Positions 42,907 through 52,280 of a stretch of 64,000 bases of DNA are shown piece by piece. The translations under genes were made by a program, and so were the position numbers. The stretch is from Megasphaera stantonii (GTDB lineage: Bacteria > Bacillota > Negativicutes > Veillonellales > Megasphaeraceae): NCBI RefSeq assembly GCF_003367905.1, contig NZ_CP029462.1, positions 2,232,001-2,296,000 of the forward strand. The letters are read 5' to 3'. The notes below the pieces were generated by a model. The model ran no database searches. It was not told the origin of the DNA and saw nothing but the letters and a program-made list of their open reading frames with translations. The first letter of the stretch is position 1; the number at the start of each line of letters is the position of its first letter.

Positions 42907-43232
42907 CCGCGCAGGAACGGATCGGCAATCTGCTTGGCCTTGCCTGCCGGGCCCGCAAGACGATTTGCGGCGATTTCGCGGCGGAGAAGCATTTGAAGAA
43001 CCATACAGTTCCCATGCTGTTTTTGGCAGCAGACGGCGGAGTCGACAACGTGGAAAAGTACCGCCGCCTGGCAGCGCGCAAGGGGATTGCCGTTGTAGAT
43101 ATATTGACGAAGGAAGAGCTGGGCAGGGCCGTCGGAAAGATGCAGAACGTCGTCGTCCTGCTGACGGACGCCGGCTTTGCCAAGGCTGTAGATAAAGTGT
43201 TGAGAACGACTGAAAAGGGGGTAACTAGATGA
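42903..43232 (+). CDS. ylxQ: L7Ae-family K-turn-binding protein YlxQ
   Basis: A 109-residue L7Ae/L30e-fold protein ([25 protein letters not shown] at the N-terminus, [18 protein letters not shown] near the end). Members bind kink-turn RNAs; the biological target of YlxQ is not settled. Start and stop both overlap neighbours as ATGA, linking it to rnpM and infB. Confidence 0.9.
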   Translation: MTAQERIGNLLGLACRARKTICGDFAAEKHLKNHTVPMLFLAADGGVDNVEKYRRLAARKGIAVVDILTKEELGRAVGKMQNVVVLLTDAGFAKAVDKVLRTTEKGVTR

Positions 43233-45721
43233 CAAAACGTGTATACGAAGTTGCAAAAGAATATGGCGTATCCGCCAAAAACGTCATCAAAGTATTAGGC
43301 GATCATAATATCAAGGCTGGTAATTTTACGGGCATCGACGATTCGATGAGAGCCATATTAGATAAATCCTTTAAGGAACCCAAGAAGGCTGAAAAGCCGG
43401 CAGAACAAAAAAAAGGAATGGAAGGAACTGGCCGCAAAGTGAACGATAACAACCGCGCTAAGCAAGCGAAACCGCAGGAAGGACAAAAACAAGGAAATTC
43501 CCATAAGCAAAATCGTCCTGAACAGGGAAACAACGCCAAAAAGCAGGCTCAGCCGGCGCGGAACGGCAATAAAAATCAGCAGAGCGGTTCATCCGGCCAG
43601 AATCATCAGAACAATCGCGGCCAGGACAACAAGAAAAACGCCGGACAACAGAACGCAAAGTCGTCCGGCAATCAGAACAACCGTCAGAATGGGAATCAGC
43701 AAAATAAGCAGAACCAGCAGAACAACGGCGGCAAGCGGACGAAGTTCTTCGGCCGTTCTTCGCAAAACGGCGACGAAGGGCAGAATGCCGGCCGCAGCGA
43801 CAATAAGAAAAATAAGCGCAACCAGAATAACAATAACCCCAACGGCAAAAACAACAGACCTCACACACTTTTATCTAACGTGTTGAACAAAGGCAAAAAT
43901 AAAAATAACAAGAACAACAAGAAGCAGGGCGGCCATCACGATATGGGCGGCGGCGAACCGGCGAAGAAAAAGAATTACCCCACGTCTATCGAGCTGCCGG
44001 AAACGATTATCGTCAAGGATTTCGCGGAAAAGCTGGGCCGCGAAGTCGGCGAAGTCATTAAAAAGCTGCTCATGGGCGGCATTATGGCGACGATCAATCA
44101 GGAAATCGACTTTGAAACGGCTTCTTTGATTGCCGACGAATTCGGCGTAACCGTTACGCAGGAAGCGCCTCCGGAAGATCCGACGGAAATCGAAGAAATC
44201 GTCGACGCGCCGGAAACGCTGAAGGTCCGTCCGCCTGTCGTTACGATTATGGGCCACGTCGACCACGGCAAGACGAGCCTCCTCGACGCGATTCGCCAGA
44301 CGAACGTGACGAGCCACGAAGCTGGCGGCATTACGCAGCATATCGGTGCTTACCAGGTACGCTACAACGGCAAGAAGATTACCTTCATGGATACGCCGGG
44401 TCACGAAGCCTTTACGGCTATGCGCGCCCGCGGCGCCCAGGTTACGGATATCGCCGTCCTCGTCGTCGCGGCGGACGACGGCGTTATGCCGCAGACGGTC
44501 GAATCCATTAACCACGCCAAATCGGCCGGCGTTCCCATCATCGTCGCCATCAACAAAATCGATAAGGAAAGCGCCAATCCGGAACACGTCATGCAGCAGC
44601 TGACGGAATACGGCTTGATCAGCGAAGAATGGGGCGGCGACACGATTATGGTTCCCGTGTCGGCTCATAAGAAAATCGGCCTCGACGACTTGCTGGAAAA
44701 CATCCTCGTCCTGGCAGAAGTTTCCGAATTGAAGGCCAACCCGAACCGTCCGGCCCAGGGCGTCGTCATCGAAGCGAAGCTCGACAAGGGCCGCGGCCCC
44801 GTCGCGTCCGTCCTGATCCAGAAGGGCACGCTCCACGTCGGCGACACGATTATCGTCGGTCCCTGCTTCGGCAAGGTCCGCGCCATGAACAACGAACGGG
44901 GCGAACGGGTTAAGAAAGCCGAACCGTCTATCCCTGTGGAAATCCTCGGCCTCAACGACGTGCCCGAAGCCGGCGATATCCTCGACGTGACCGATGAAAA
45001 GACGGCCCGCAGCGTAGCGGAAAAACGAATGGAAAAGAAACGTTCGTCGGCCCTCCACGTCAATGCGAAGGTAACTCTCGACGATTTGTTCAACCAGATT
45101 CAGCAGGGCGAATTGAAAGAACTGCCCCTCATCATTAAGGGGGACGTACAGGGTTCTGTCGAAGCCTTGAGCCAGTCCCTGCTCAACATTAAGAGCGACG
45201 AAGTGCGCATCGCCATCGTCCATGCCGGCGTCGGCGCTATTTCCGAATCGGATATCATGCTGGCCTCGGCATCCAACGCCATCATCATCGGCTTCAACGT
45301 CCGCCCGGACGCGGCGGCCCGCAAGGCGGCGGAACACGACAACGTCGACATGCGCATGTACCGCGTTATTTACGACGCCATCAACGACGTGGAAGCGGCT
45401 ATCAAAGGGATGCTGGAAAAGAAATATGAAGAACACATTATCGGCCGCGCCGAAGTCCGCAAGGTCATTACGACGCCGAAGGTCATCGTCGGCGGTTCCT
45501 ACGTCAAGGAAGGCAAGATTACGAACAACGCTAAGATCCGCCTGATCCGCAACGGCATCGTCATTCATGACGGCGAAATCGACGGACTGCGCCGCTTTAA
45601 AGACGACGTCAAGGAAGTGGCTTCCGGATACGAATGCGGCATTACCCTTGAAAAATACCGCGACATCAAGGAAGGCGACGAAATCGAAGCCTATGAAATG
45701 GTGGAAGTCGCGCCGGAATAA
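43229..45721 (+). CDS. infB: Translation initiation factor IF-2
   Basis: IF-2 is the GTPase that places fMet-tRNA on the 30S subunit and promotes subunit joining. The 830-residue protein has an N-terminal IF2_N helix bundle ([19 protein letters not shown]), a long low-complexity linker (about residues 50-245) dominated by Asn, Gln, Lys and Gly, a second IF2_N-like segment, the G domain with GHVDHGKT near 341, DTPGHEAF and NKIDK, and two beta-barrel domains. Length is normal; the Asn/Gln-rich linker is unusually biased. Start overlaps the ylxQ stop. Confidence 0.97.
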   Translation: MTKRVYEVAKEYGVSAKNVIKVLGDHNIKAGNFTGIDDSMRAILDKSFKEPKKAEKPAEQKKGMEGTGRKVNDNNRAKQAKPQEGQKQGNSHKQNRPEQGNNAKKQAQPARNGNKNQQSGSSGQNHQNNRGQDNKKNAGQQNAKSSGNQNNRQNGNQQNKQNQQNNGGKRTKFFGRSSQNGDEGQNAGRSDNKKNKRNQNNNNPNGKNNRPHTLLSNVLNKGKNKNNKNNKKQGGHHDMGGGEPAKKKNYPTSIELPETIIVKDFAEKLGREVGEVIKKLLMGGIMATINQEIDFETASLIADEFGVTVTQEAPPEDPTEIEEIVDAPETLKVRPPVVTIMGHVDHGKTSLLDAIRQTNVTSHEAGGITQHIGAYQVRYNGKKITFMDTPGHEAFTAMRARGAQVTDIAVLVVAADDGVMPQTVESINHAKSAGVPIIVAINKIDKESANPEHVMQQLTEYGLISEEWGGDTIMVPVSAHKKIGLDDLLENILVLAEVSELKANPNRPAQGVVIEAKLDKGRGPVASVLIQKGTLHVGDTIIVGPCFGKVRAMNNERGERVKKAEPSIPVEILGLNDVPEAGDILDVTDEKTARSVAEKRMEKKRSSALHVNAKVTLDDLFNQIQQGELKELPLIIKGDVQGSVEALSQSLLNIKSDEVRIAIVHAGVGAISESDIMLASASNAIIIGFNVRPDAAARKAAEHDNVDMRMYRVIYDAINDVEAAIKGMLEKKYEEHIIGRAEVRKVITTPKVIVGGSYVKEGKITNNAKIRLIRNGIVIHDGEIDGLRRFKDDVKEVASGYECGITLEKYRDIKEGDEIEAYEMVEVAPE

Positions 45722-45739
45722 TAAAGTGAGGAAATACAT

Positions 45740-46087
45740 ATGGGAGAATTGCGAGTCCGCAAAATACAAGAATTCATCAAGCAGGAAGTTTCCAACATCC
45801 TGCTTCGTGAATTAAAAGATCCGCGCCTCGGCTTCGTCACTGTGACGGACGCGCGGATTACCGGCGATTTGCGCGAAGCGACGGTATACGTCAGCCTCTT
45901 TGGCAAGGCTGAGGAAAAAGAAAATACCCTGAAAGCGCTGAAAAACGCGACGGGCTATATCCGCACGGAAGTGGGCCGCCGCTTGGGCATACGCTATTCG
46001 CCGACTATTGAATTTAAAGAAGATACGTCTCTCGATTACGGCATGAAAATCGATAAAATACTTCGTGATATAGAAAAAAAGGACTGA
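45740..46087 (+). CDS. rbfA: 30S ribosome-binding factor RbfA
   Basis: RbfA binds immature 30S subunits and is needed for 16S rRNA 5' end maturation and cold growth. The 115-residue protein shows RVRKIQEFIKQEVSNIL, KDPRLGFVTVTD and the C-terminal YSPTIEFKEDTSLDYG, covering the whole family. GTGAGG precedes the ATG. Confidence 0.96.
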   Translation: MGELRVRKIQEFIKQEVSNILLRELKDPRLGFVTVTDARITGDLREATVYVSLFGKAEEKENTLKALKNATGYIRTEVGRRLGIRYSPTIEFKEDTSLDYGMKIDKILRDIEKKD

Positions 46088-46092
46088 GTTTC

Positions 46093-47037
46093 ATGAATTG
46101 TTCATCTCAGGAAGTACGCCGTATTCTGGAACAGCATGACCGCATCGTGCTGACTGCTCACGTCAGCCCCGATGGCGACGCTATAGGCAGCCTGCTGGCG
46201 ATGCAGGAATGGCTGGAAGGCCTGGGCAAGGAGGTTGTCGTGGCCGTGGACGACGACATAGACGACAAGTTTTTCTTTCTGCCGCTGGCGGAACAGATAC
46301 GGCGTCCCGACCAGGTACAGACCGACGCGTCATGGCTGACCGTCGTGCTCGATGCGACCGGCATGGATCGCATCGGCGCGGCTGATGCCTTGGCGAAGGG
46401 GAAGGTCCTGAATATTGACCATCATATTTCCAACCTCCATTTTGCCGATTGGGAATACGTGCGGACGGACTGCGCTGCAACGGGCGAGATTTTAACCGAA
46501 CTGTTGGCAGACTGGCAGGCCGAATTTTCGCCGTCTATGGCAAACGCCTTGTACATGGCCATCGCGACGGACTGCGGGTTCTTTAAATTCAGCAATACGA
46601 CGGGCCATACCTTGCGGATGGCGGCGCTGCTGGTCGAAGCCGGTGCGCAGCCGAACGTCGTTTCCGAGCATTTGGAAGCCCGGTCTTTGGCAAAGCTTCA
46701 GGCCTTGTCGGAGGTGCTGCGCCATATTGAATTGTTCGGTGAGGGACAGGTTGCCTGTCTTTCGTTTACGCCGGAATTGCTGCAGTATACGGGCGAGCAT
46801 ACGGGAAGCTATATCGACTACATCCGCACGATTCAGGGCGTCGACGTGGCTTTTACGGTAAAGTACGTTGGTCCGGAAGAAACGCGGGTCAGCCTGCGGT
46901 CTAAGCGAGCCGACGTCAACGCCGTCGCTTCCGTGTTCGGCGGCGGCGGCCACGTGCGGGCAGCAGGCTGCACCGTGGCGGCGCCGCTGGAAGAAGCAAA
47001 AAAAATGATAGTGAAGGAACTTTTAAAAGTAAAATGA
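46093..47037 (+). CDS. nrnA: Bifunctional oligoribonuclease/PAP phosphatase NrnA (DHH family)
   Basis: The 314-residue protein has the DHH/DHHA1 layout: HVSPDGDAIGS near residue 27, the DHH motif (NIDHHISN) near 108, and the C-terminal GGGGHVRAAGC substrate motif. Bacillus NrnA degrades nanoRNA and dephosphorylates pAp; other relatives cleave pGpG or pApA. Five bases separate it from rbfA, and its stop overlaps truB as ATGA, the standard Firmicute order. Confidence 0.93.
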   Translation: MNCSSQEVRRILEQHDRIVLTAHVSPDGDAIGSLLAMQEWLEGLGKEVVVAVDDDIDDKFFFLPLAEQIRRPDQVQTDASWLTVVLDATGMDRIGAADALAKGKVLNIDHHISNLHFADWEYVRTDCAATGEILTELLADWQAEFSPSMANALYMAIATDCGFFKFSNTTGHTLRMAALLVEAGAQPNVVSEHLEARSLAKLQALSEVLRHIELFGEGQVACLSFTPELLQYTGEHTGSYIDYIRTIQGVDVAFTVKYVGPEETRVSLRSKRADVNAVASVFGGGGHVRAAGCTVAAPLEEAKKMIVKELLKVK

Positions 47038-47915
47038 TAAATGGAATCGTCAATGTATTAAAAGCGACAGGAATGTCGAGCCATGACGTAATCGGCCAGA
47101 TGCGCCGCATATACGGGATGAAGAAGATTGGCCACGCCGGAACGCTGGACCCTTTGGCTGCCGGCGTGCTTCCCGTGTATCTGGGTCAGGCGACGCGGCT
47201 GATTGAATATGGAGACAACGGGATAAAGACATATCATGCAGAGTTTGCTTTAGGCTTTGCTACGGATACGGAGGACAGCACCGGCGAAGTCGTCGCCAGC
47301 GCTGCTGTCCCCGATTTGTCTGCTGAGGATATATCCTCCGTGCTGGCGTCGTTCTGCGGCGATATCGAGCAGACTCCGTCCCGTTATTCCGCCATCAATG
47401 TTAATGGCGTCAAAGCGTATAAGCTGGCCAGACAAAACGCTGATTTTACATTGCCGGGCAGGCGGGTCACGATATATGAGATCCGCCTTTTGTCGTATCA
47501 AAACGGACGGGGCGTCATTGCCGTGACATGCTCTAAGGGGACCTATATCCGCTCGCTCATCCGCGATGTCGGCGAAGCGCTGGGGACTTATGCCTGCATG
47601 ACTTATCTCGTCCGCGTCCGGGCCGGCGTTTTTGATATTGCACAGGCAGCTTCGCTGGAAGAATTGGAAGCCGATCCGCAGGCCTATATCCTGCCTGCCG
47701 ACATGGCGATTCAAGACCTTCCTAAGGCGGTTTGTACGGCGGAAAAGTGTGCCCGCCTCCTGCAGGGCCGCGCGGTGCCCTTTGCCGGCAAGGGGCTCGC
47801 CCATGGCGACGTGCTGCGGGTCTATACGCCGGAACGAAAATTGGCCGGCATTGCTCATTTCGATAAAGAACATCATGTCATACGTCCGCATAAGATGTTT
47901 GCCGACGTACTGTGA
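47034..47915 (+). CDS. truB: tRNA pseudouridine55 synthase TruB
   Basis: TruB makes pseudouridine 55 in the T loop of tRNAs. The 293-residue protein has the catalytic Asp in GHAGTLDPLAAGVLP (residue 39), the RYSAINVNGVKAYKLAR motif, SKGTYIRSLIRD and a C-terminal PUA-like segment. It starts inside the nrnA stop codon and lies 12 bases before ribF. Confidence 0.96.
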   Translation: MINGIVNVLKATGMSSHDVIGQMRRIYGMKKIGHAGTLDPLAAGVLPVYLGQATRLIEYGDNGIKTYHAEFALGFATDTEDSTGEVVASAAVPDLSAEDISSVLASFCGDIEQTPSRYSAINVNGVKAYKLARQNADFTLPGRRVTIYEIRLLSYQNGRGVIAVTCSKGTYIRSLIRDVGEALGTYACMTYLVRVRAGVFDIAQAASLEELEADPQAYILPADMAIQDLPKAVCTAEKCARLLQGRAVPFAGKGLAHGDVLRVYTPERKLAGIAHFDKEHHVIRPHKMFADVL

Positions 47916-47927
47916 GGTAATTATACG

Positions 47928-48863
47928 ATGCAACTATTCCATTCCTTTCAGGAAGTAACGAATTGCCAAGGCGCCGTCGTTGCGCTGGGGACCTTTGACG
48001 GCGTGCATCTGGGCCATCAGAAGGTCATGCGTACGGCTATCGACAAGGCGGCGGAAACGGGCGGCAAATCTGTTGTCGTCACCTTCGCAGCCCATCCTCT
48101 TTCCGTGTTGTGCCCGGAAAAAGAGCCGATACGGCTGGCTACGGTCGAGCAGAAAATCCAATATATTGCCGGCGTCGGCATCGACGCCCTGGTGCTGCTG
48201 CCTATGACCCGGCATCTTCTCGACGAAACGCCGGAGGAATTTTGCCGGCAGCTGCTGGAATATCTCTGCCCGGCGGCTATCGTCGTAGGGGAGAACTTTA
48301 CGTACGGCGCAAAAGCCGCGGGGAATACACAGACGCTGCGCGAATTCATGGCGGGACATCATATTCCCGTCATGGCTTTGACCCTGCTGGAACGGCCGGG
48401 CCGGTCCACGCCGATCAGCAGCACGGTCATTCGCCGCCTGGTCACGATGGGCCATATGGAAACGGCTGAAGCCCTGCTGGGGCATCCCTTCGCCCTGCAG
48501 GGGAAGGTCGTACAGGGCGACCGCCGGGGGCGGCTGATCGGGTTTCCAACGGCTAATATGCTGATACCGCCGCAGATGGCCGTGCCGCCTGACGGCGTAT
48601 ATATAACGGAAGTAGAATGGCAGGGGCAGCTGCTGCCGGCCATGACGAATATCGGCGCCAATCCGACCTTTGCCCACCAATACCGCCGCATAGAAACGCA
48701 CATCCTGCAATGGAGCGGCGATATGTACGACGAGGACATCGTCGTTCGCTTCAGGAAGCGGCTGCGCCCGGAAATCCGTTTTGACAGCAAAGAAGAGCTC
48801 ATAGGGCAGATGGAAGAAGATAAACGTAAAACTTTAATCTATTTCTCATCTAACGATAATTGA
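47928..48863 (+). CDS. ribF: Bifunctional riboflavin kinase/FAD synthetase
   Basis: RibF phosphorylates riboflavin to FMN and adenylates it to FAD. The 311-residue protein joins an N-terminal nucleotidyltransferase domain (LGTFDGVHLGHQKVM near residue 21, SSTVIRRLV) to a C-terminal flavokinase domain (GRLIGFPTANM, GVYITEVEW, ETHILQW). Length fits. It is the last gene of the rimP operon; no strong terminator hairpin follows before the next promoter. Confidence 0.95.
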   Translation: MQLFHSFQEVTNCQGAVVALGTFDGVHLGHQKVMRTAIDKAAETGGKSVVVTFAAHPLSVLCPEKEPIRLATVEQKIQYIAGVGIDALVLLPMTRHLLDETPEEFCRQLLEYLCPAAIVVGENFTYGAKAAGNTQTLREFMAGHHIPVMALTLLERPGRSTPISSTVIRRLVTMGHMETAEALLGHPFALQGKVVQGDRRGRLIGFPTANMLIPPQMAVPPDGVYITEVEWQGQLLPAMTNIGANPTFAHQYRRIETHILQWSGDMYDEDIVVRFRKRLRPEIRFDSKEELIGQMEEDKRKTLIYFSSNDN

Positions 48864-48888
48864 AAGAAACTCATATTAATGATATAAT
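48860..48888 (+). promoter_or_regulatory. Promoter of the aminotransferase gene
   Basis: TTGAAA (48860-48865) and TATAAT (48883-48888) are 17 bases apart, overlapping the ribF stop. Confidence 0.75.
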
Positions 48889-48937
48889 AATGACATAGGG
48901 AAACAGGGGACATTTAATCATTAAGGAGTGATTGGTA

Positions 48938-50125
48938 ATGAAATTTTCAGACCTCGCTATGGGCTTAAAGGCTTCGGAAATCCGTGAATTGCTTAAGTTG
49001 ACGACTATGCCGGAAGTAATTTCCTTCGCCGGCGGCTTGCCTGCGCCGGAATTATTCCCGCTGGAAGAATTGAAGAAAGTCGACGTAGAAATTTTGAGCA
49101 AAGAAGGCCAGCTGGCTGTACAGTACGGAACGACGGAAGGCTACCTGCCTCTCCGCGAAAAAATTGCCGCTCGCATGAAAAAGGCTTTCCAAGTCGACTG
49201 CACGCCCGAAGAAATCGTCATTACTTCAGGTTCTCAGCAGGGCCTGTCCTTATTGGCGCAGATTTTCCTCAATAAAGACGACGTCATTTTAGTAGAAAGC
49301 CCGACGTATTTAGGCGCTATCAACGCCTTTAAGCTGTGCGATCCGAAATTCGTCGAAGTTCCGACGGATGAAAAAGGCATCATTCCGGAAGAATTGGAAA
49401 AGATTTTGGCCGAATACGGCGACCGCGTCCGCTTGATGTACGTTATTCCTGAATTCCAGAACCCGACGGGCATTACGTGGCCTATGGAACGCCGCAAAGC
49501 CTTTATGGATATCGTCAACAAGTACGATTTCCCCGTCATTGAAGACGATCCGTACGGCGAACTCCGTTATGACGGCGACGTCGTACCGTCCTTGAAATCC
49601 ATGGATACGAAAGGCAATATCATCTTCCTGGGCTCCTTCTCGAAGATCTTTATGCCTGGTCTGCGCGTAGCCTGGATGGTTGCCGATCCCGTTATCATTG
49701 ACAAGGTTGTCAAATTGAAACAGGCCGTCGATCTCCAGTCTTCGTCCTTTGCACAGCGTCAGGCGTCGTACTTCATCGATATGTTCGATTTGGATGCTCA
49801 CGTTGAAAAGATCAAAGCTCTCTATGGCAAACGCCGTACCCTCATGTATGATTCCATGAAGGAATATTTCCCCGAAGGCGTTACCTTTACGTATCCTGAA
49901 GGCGGCTTATTCACTTGGGTAACCTTGCCTGAAAACATGGATGCAAAAGAAATTATGCCGAAGGTATTGGAAAAGAACGTTGCGTACGTTCCGGGCGGCC
50001 CGTTCTATCCGAACGGCGGCAATGCAAACCACTTCCGCCTCAACTATTCCAACATGCCGGAAGACCGCATTGTAGAAGGCATTAAACGCTTAGGCGCAGT
50101 ATTGAAAGAAGAAATGGGCAAATAA
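48938..50125 (+). CDS. PLP-dependent class I/II aminotransferase (2-aminoadipate aminotransferase-like)
   Basis: The 395-residue fold type I aminotransferase starts FSDLAMGLKASEIREL and contains FAGGLPAPELFP, the TSGSQQGL cofactor loop, PEFQNPTG, EDDPYGELRY and the PLP lysine in GSFSKIFMPGLR near residue 235. This pattern fits the LysN/ARO8/PatA-like group, which act on aromatic, branched or 2-aminoadipate substrates; the true substrate is unknown. AAGGAG is nine bases before the ATG. It stands alone with its own promoter and terminator. Confidence 0.9.
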   Translation: MKFSDLAMGLKASEIRELLKLTTMPEVISFAGGLPAPELFPLEELKKVDVEILSKEGQLAVQYGTTEGYLPLREKIAARMKKAFQVDCTPEEIVITSGSQQGLSLLAQIFLNKDDVILVESPTYLGAINAFKLCDPKFVEVPTDEKGIIPEELEKILAEYGDRVRLMYVIPEFQNPTGITWPMERRKAFMDIVNKYDFPVIEDDPYGELRYDGDVVPSLKSMDTKGNIIFLGSFSKIFMPGLRVAWMVADPVIIDKVVKLKQAVDLQSSSFAQRQASYFIDMFDLDAHVEKIKALYGKRRTLMYDSMKEYFPEGVTFTYPEGGLFTWVTLPENMDAKEIMPKVLEKNVAYVPGGPFYPNGGNANHFRLNYSNMPEDRIVEGIKRLGAVLKEEMGK

Positions 50126-50174
50126 GTTGCGCCCTGAAAGAAACGCGATGCGTCACGAAAGCGTGTAGACTGAC

Positions 50175-50221
50175 AAAAGGCTTATAGGGCCTGCACGTAT
50201 GCAGGTCTTGTAAGCCTTTTT
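50175..50221 (+). terminator. Terminator of the aminotransferase gene
   Basis: AAAAGGCTTA (50175-50184) pairs with TAAGCCTTTT (50211-50220), enclosing CCTGC/GCAGG, and ends in five T. Confidence 0.85.
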
Positions 50222-50273
50222 GATGTTTTGCAGTATGGGACGTGGGTATGTATACGGTATGCGCATATTTTGT

Positions 50274-50302
50274 TTGACTTGTTTGTATAATCATTGTAAA
50301 AT
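50274..50302 (+). promoter_or_regulatory. Promoter of the transketolase unit
   Basis: TTGACT (50274-50279) and TAAAAT (50297-50302) are 17 bases apart, giving an untranslated leader of about 165 bases. Confidence 0.6.
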
Positions 50303-50308
50303 GATAAT

Positions 50309-50473
50309 GCACGTATATTGATTTGGCTCAAGCTGAATCTGCATTTTTTTGTTGCAGGCGCATTCGTATCATAGTGAGCTGAATAAGCGATACGATGCGT
50401 TTTTTATATGAAAGACGAGTATCGCCTCGTTGCGCTGCAACGGCGACACTACGTGTATAGTTTGGAGGCCTTA
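50309..50473 (+). promoter_or_regulatory. Structured leader of the transketolase genes with internal terminator
   Basis: The leader contains a terminator-like hairpin: CGCATTCGTATC (50359-50370) pairs with GATACGATGCG (50389-50399), one bulge, followed by six T (50400-50405). The same right arm can instead pair with a downstream segment, GCGATAC (50387-50393) with GTATCGC (50419-50425). A second hairpin (TCGCC...GTTGC with GCAACGGCGA, about 50422-50446) precedes the ribosome site. AGCTGAAT occurs twice, near 50329 and 50377. I recognise no known riboswitch class. Confidence 0.5.
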
Positions 50474-50479
50474 TTGATA

Positions 50480-51298
50480 ATGGATCAGCTTCAGCAGTTA
50501 TGCAGACAAGTTCGAAAGGACGTCGTCGAGGCTATTTATTTAGCCGGCTCCGGCCATCCCGGAAGCTCTCTGTCGGCTGTGGAGATTCTGGTAACGCTGT
50601 ATTTCACCGACTTGCTTCGGTGTATTCCGCAGCAGCCGAAATATGAGGGGAGAGATCGGTTTATCTTATCGAAAGGCCACGCGGCTCCGGCATATTACAG
50701 CGTATTGGCCCATAAGGGATTTTTCCCCTTAGACTGGCTGCCGACGCTGCGTTCTTTAGGCAGCCCGCTGCAGGGACATCCGAATATGGTCAAGCTGCCT
50801 TGTCTTGATTGCGCCGTCGGGTCCTTGGGACAGGGATTGTCCATTGCCAACGGCATAGCCTGGGCTTTGAAATACCGTCATGAAACGCCTCATGTGTTCT
50901 GCCTTATCGGCGACGGCGAACAACAGGAAGGGCAGATTTGGGAAGCGGCGGCCTTTGCAGCCCATCATCATCTGGACAATGTCTGCCTTATCGTAGACTG
51001 CAACGGCATGCAGCTTGTCGATTCGCTGAAAACAATCAAGGATTTACAGCCCTTTGACACCAAGTGGAAAAGCTTTGGCTGGAATGTCATGACTGTTGAT
51101 GGACACGATATAGATAAACTCTATCAAGTATTATCGGAAGCCAAGGCGCATACAGGCTGTCCGACTGTCGTCCTGGCCCAGACCGTAAAGGGAAAAGGCG
51201 TGTCATACATGGAAAACCAGGCCGACTGGCACGGCACGGCGCCGAATAAAGAGCAATATGCGGCCGCCATGAAGGAATTATCTCAGGAGGTGCTGTAA
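50480..51298 (+). CDS. tktA: Transketolase, N-terminal subunit
   Basis: The 272-residue protein is the thiamine-diphosphate-binding half of a split transketolase: AGSGHPGSSLSAVEIL at the N-terminus, SKGHAAPAYY, and the ThDP motif GDGEQQEGQIWEAA followed by CNGMQ. The enzyme shuffles two-carbon units in the non-oxidative pentose phosphate pathway. Start is uncertain between the TTG at 50474 (five bases after GGAGG) and the ATG at 50480 (11 bases). The frame is open back to 50408 but that part is the structured leader. The stop shares one base with the start of the C-terminal subunit. Confidence 0.92.
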   Translation: MDQLQQLCRQVRKDVVEAIYLAGSGHPGSSLSAVEILVTLYFTDLLRCIPQQPKYEGRDRFILSKGHAAPAYYSVLAHKGFFPLDWLPTLRSLGSPLQGHPNMVKLPCLDCAVGSLGQGLSIANGIAWALKYRHETPHVFCLIGDGEQQEGQIWEAAAFAAHHHLDNVCLIVDCNGMQLVDSLKTIKDLQPFDTKWKSFGWNVMTVDGHDIDKLYQVLSEAKAHTGCPTVVLAQTVKGKGVSYMENQADWHGTAPNKEQYAAAMKELSQEVL

Positions 51299-52233
51299 TG
51301 GAGTGTATACCTATGCGCGACGGCTACGGAAAAGCCTTGCTGGAATTATGCCGCCTTCACGATAACGTCATCGTCATGGATGCCGATGTGGCAAAATCGA
51401 CGCGCACCGACTGGGTGCGTACAGCCTATCCGCAAAAATATTTGAACGTAGGCATTTCGGAACAGGATTTAGTCGGCACGGCTGCCGGCATGTCCCTGAC
51501 GGGGTTCGTTCCCTTCGTGTCTACGTACGGCGTGTTTCTGACCGGAAGGGCGTGGGAACAAATCCGCAATACAGTCGGGTATAATCGCCTGAACGTCAAG
51601 CTGGGAGGCGCTCACGCCGGTATTTCCGTAGGCCCCGACGGCGGCACCCATCAAGCCCTGGAAGACGTGGCCCTCATGCGGACGATTCCCAATATTATGG
51701 TCGTCGTTCCTTGCGATTATAAGGAAACGTATAAGGCGACGATGGCCGTGTACGATATGACCGGGCCTTCGTATATCCGTTTCAGCCGTAATCCCGTGCC
51801 CGTCGTTACCGACGACGACACGCCTTTTACGATCGGTAAGGCTTCTATCTTCCGTAAAGGAAGGGACGTCACGATTTTTGCCAACGGCATCATGGTGCAT
51901 CAAAGCCTGGAAGCGGCGAAGACCTTGGCCAGTGAAGGCGTTTCCGTGCAAGTCGTCAACGTTCATACGGTTAAGCCGTTAGATGAAGACTGCATCGTAT
52001 CCTGCGCCGCTGCGACGGGAGCCGTCGTCGTATGTGAAGAACACCAGCGTATCGGCGGTCTGGGAAGCGCTGTATGCGAATGCCTGGCTCAGCGCTGCTG
52101 CGTGCCTGTCGAATTGGTTGGCATTCGCGACCGGTTCGGCGAATCGGGCCGGCCGAATGAATTGCTGGAGGCCTACGGCTTAGGTCCCAGCCACGTGGCA
52201 GAGGCTGTCAGGGCCGTATTGAAACGAAAATAG
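51298..52233 (+). CDS. tktB: Transketolase, C-terminal subunit
   Basis: The 311-residue protein carries the pyrimidine-binding and C-terminal domains: VMDADVAKSTRTDWVRTAYPQKYLNVGISEQDLVGTAAGMS, the GGAHAGISVGPDGGTHQ stretch and a final domain with VCEEHQRIGGLGSAV. It is translated from an ATG overlapping the stop of the N-terminal subunit (TAATG) after AGGAGG. Such split enzymes are common in anaerobic Firmicutes; a DXS or sulfoacetaldehyde-type function is not suggested. Confidence 0.93.
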   Translation: MECIPMRDGYGKALLELCRLHDNVIVMDADVAKSTRTDWVRTAYPQKYLNVGISEQDLVGTAAGMSLTGFVPFVSTYGVFLTGRAWEQIRNTVGYNRLNVKLGGAHAGISVGPDGGTHQALEDVALMRTIPNIMVVVPCDYKETYKATMAVYDMTGPSYIRFSRNPVPVVTDDDTPFTIGKASIFRKGRDVTIFANGIMVHQSLEAAKTLASEGVSVQVVNVHTVKPLDEDCIVSCAAATGAVVVCEEHQRIGGLGSAVCECLAQRCCVPVELVGIRDRFGESGRPNELLEAYGLGPSHVAEAVRAVLKRK

Positions 52234-52235
52234 AG

Positions 52236-52279
52236 AAAAGCTGTCATGACGGATTGGTTTCAAGTCATGACAGCTTTTT
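52236..52279. terminator. Bidirectional terminator after transketolase
   Basis: AAAAGCTGTCATGAC (52236-52250) pairs perfectly with GTCATGACAGCTTTT (52264-52278), with T runs on both strands, between convergent genes. Confidence 0.88.
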
Positions 52280-52280
52280 A

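Noticed and set aside
43871-45769. A 632-codon open frame on the minus strand opposite infB
   Set aside because: It is a shadow of infB: the GC-rich third codon positions keep the antisense frame open. Its translation is rich in Phe/Val/Asp repeats without any family signature or ribosome site.
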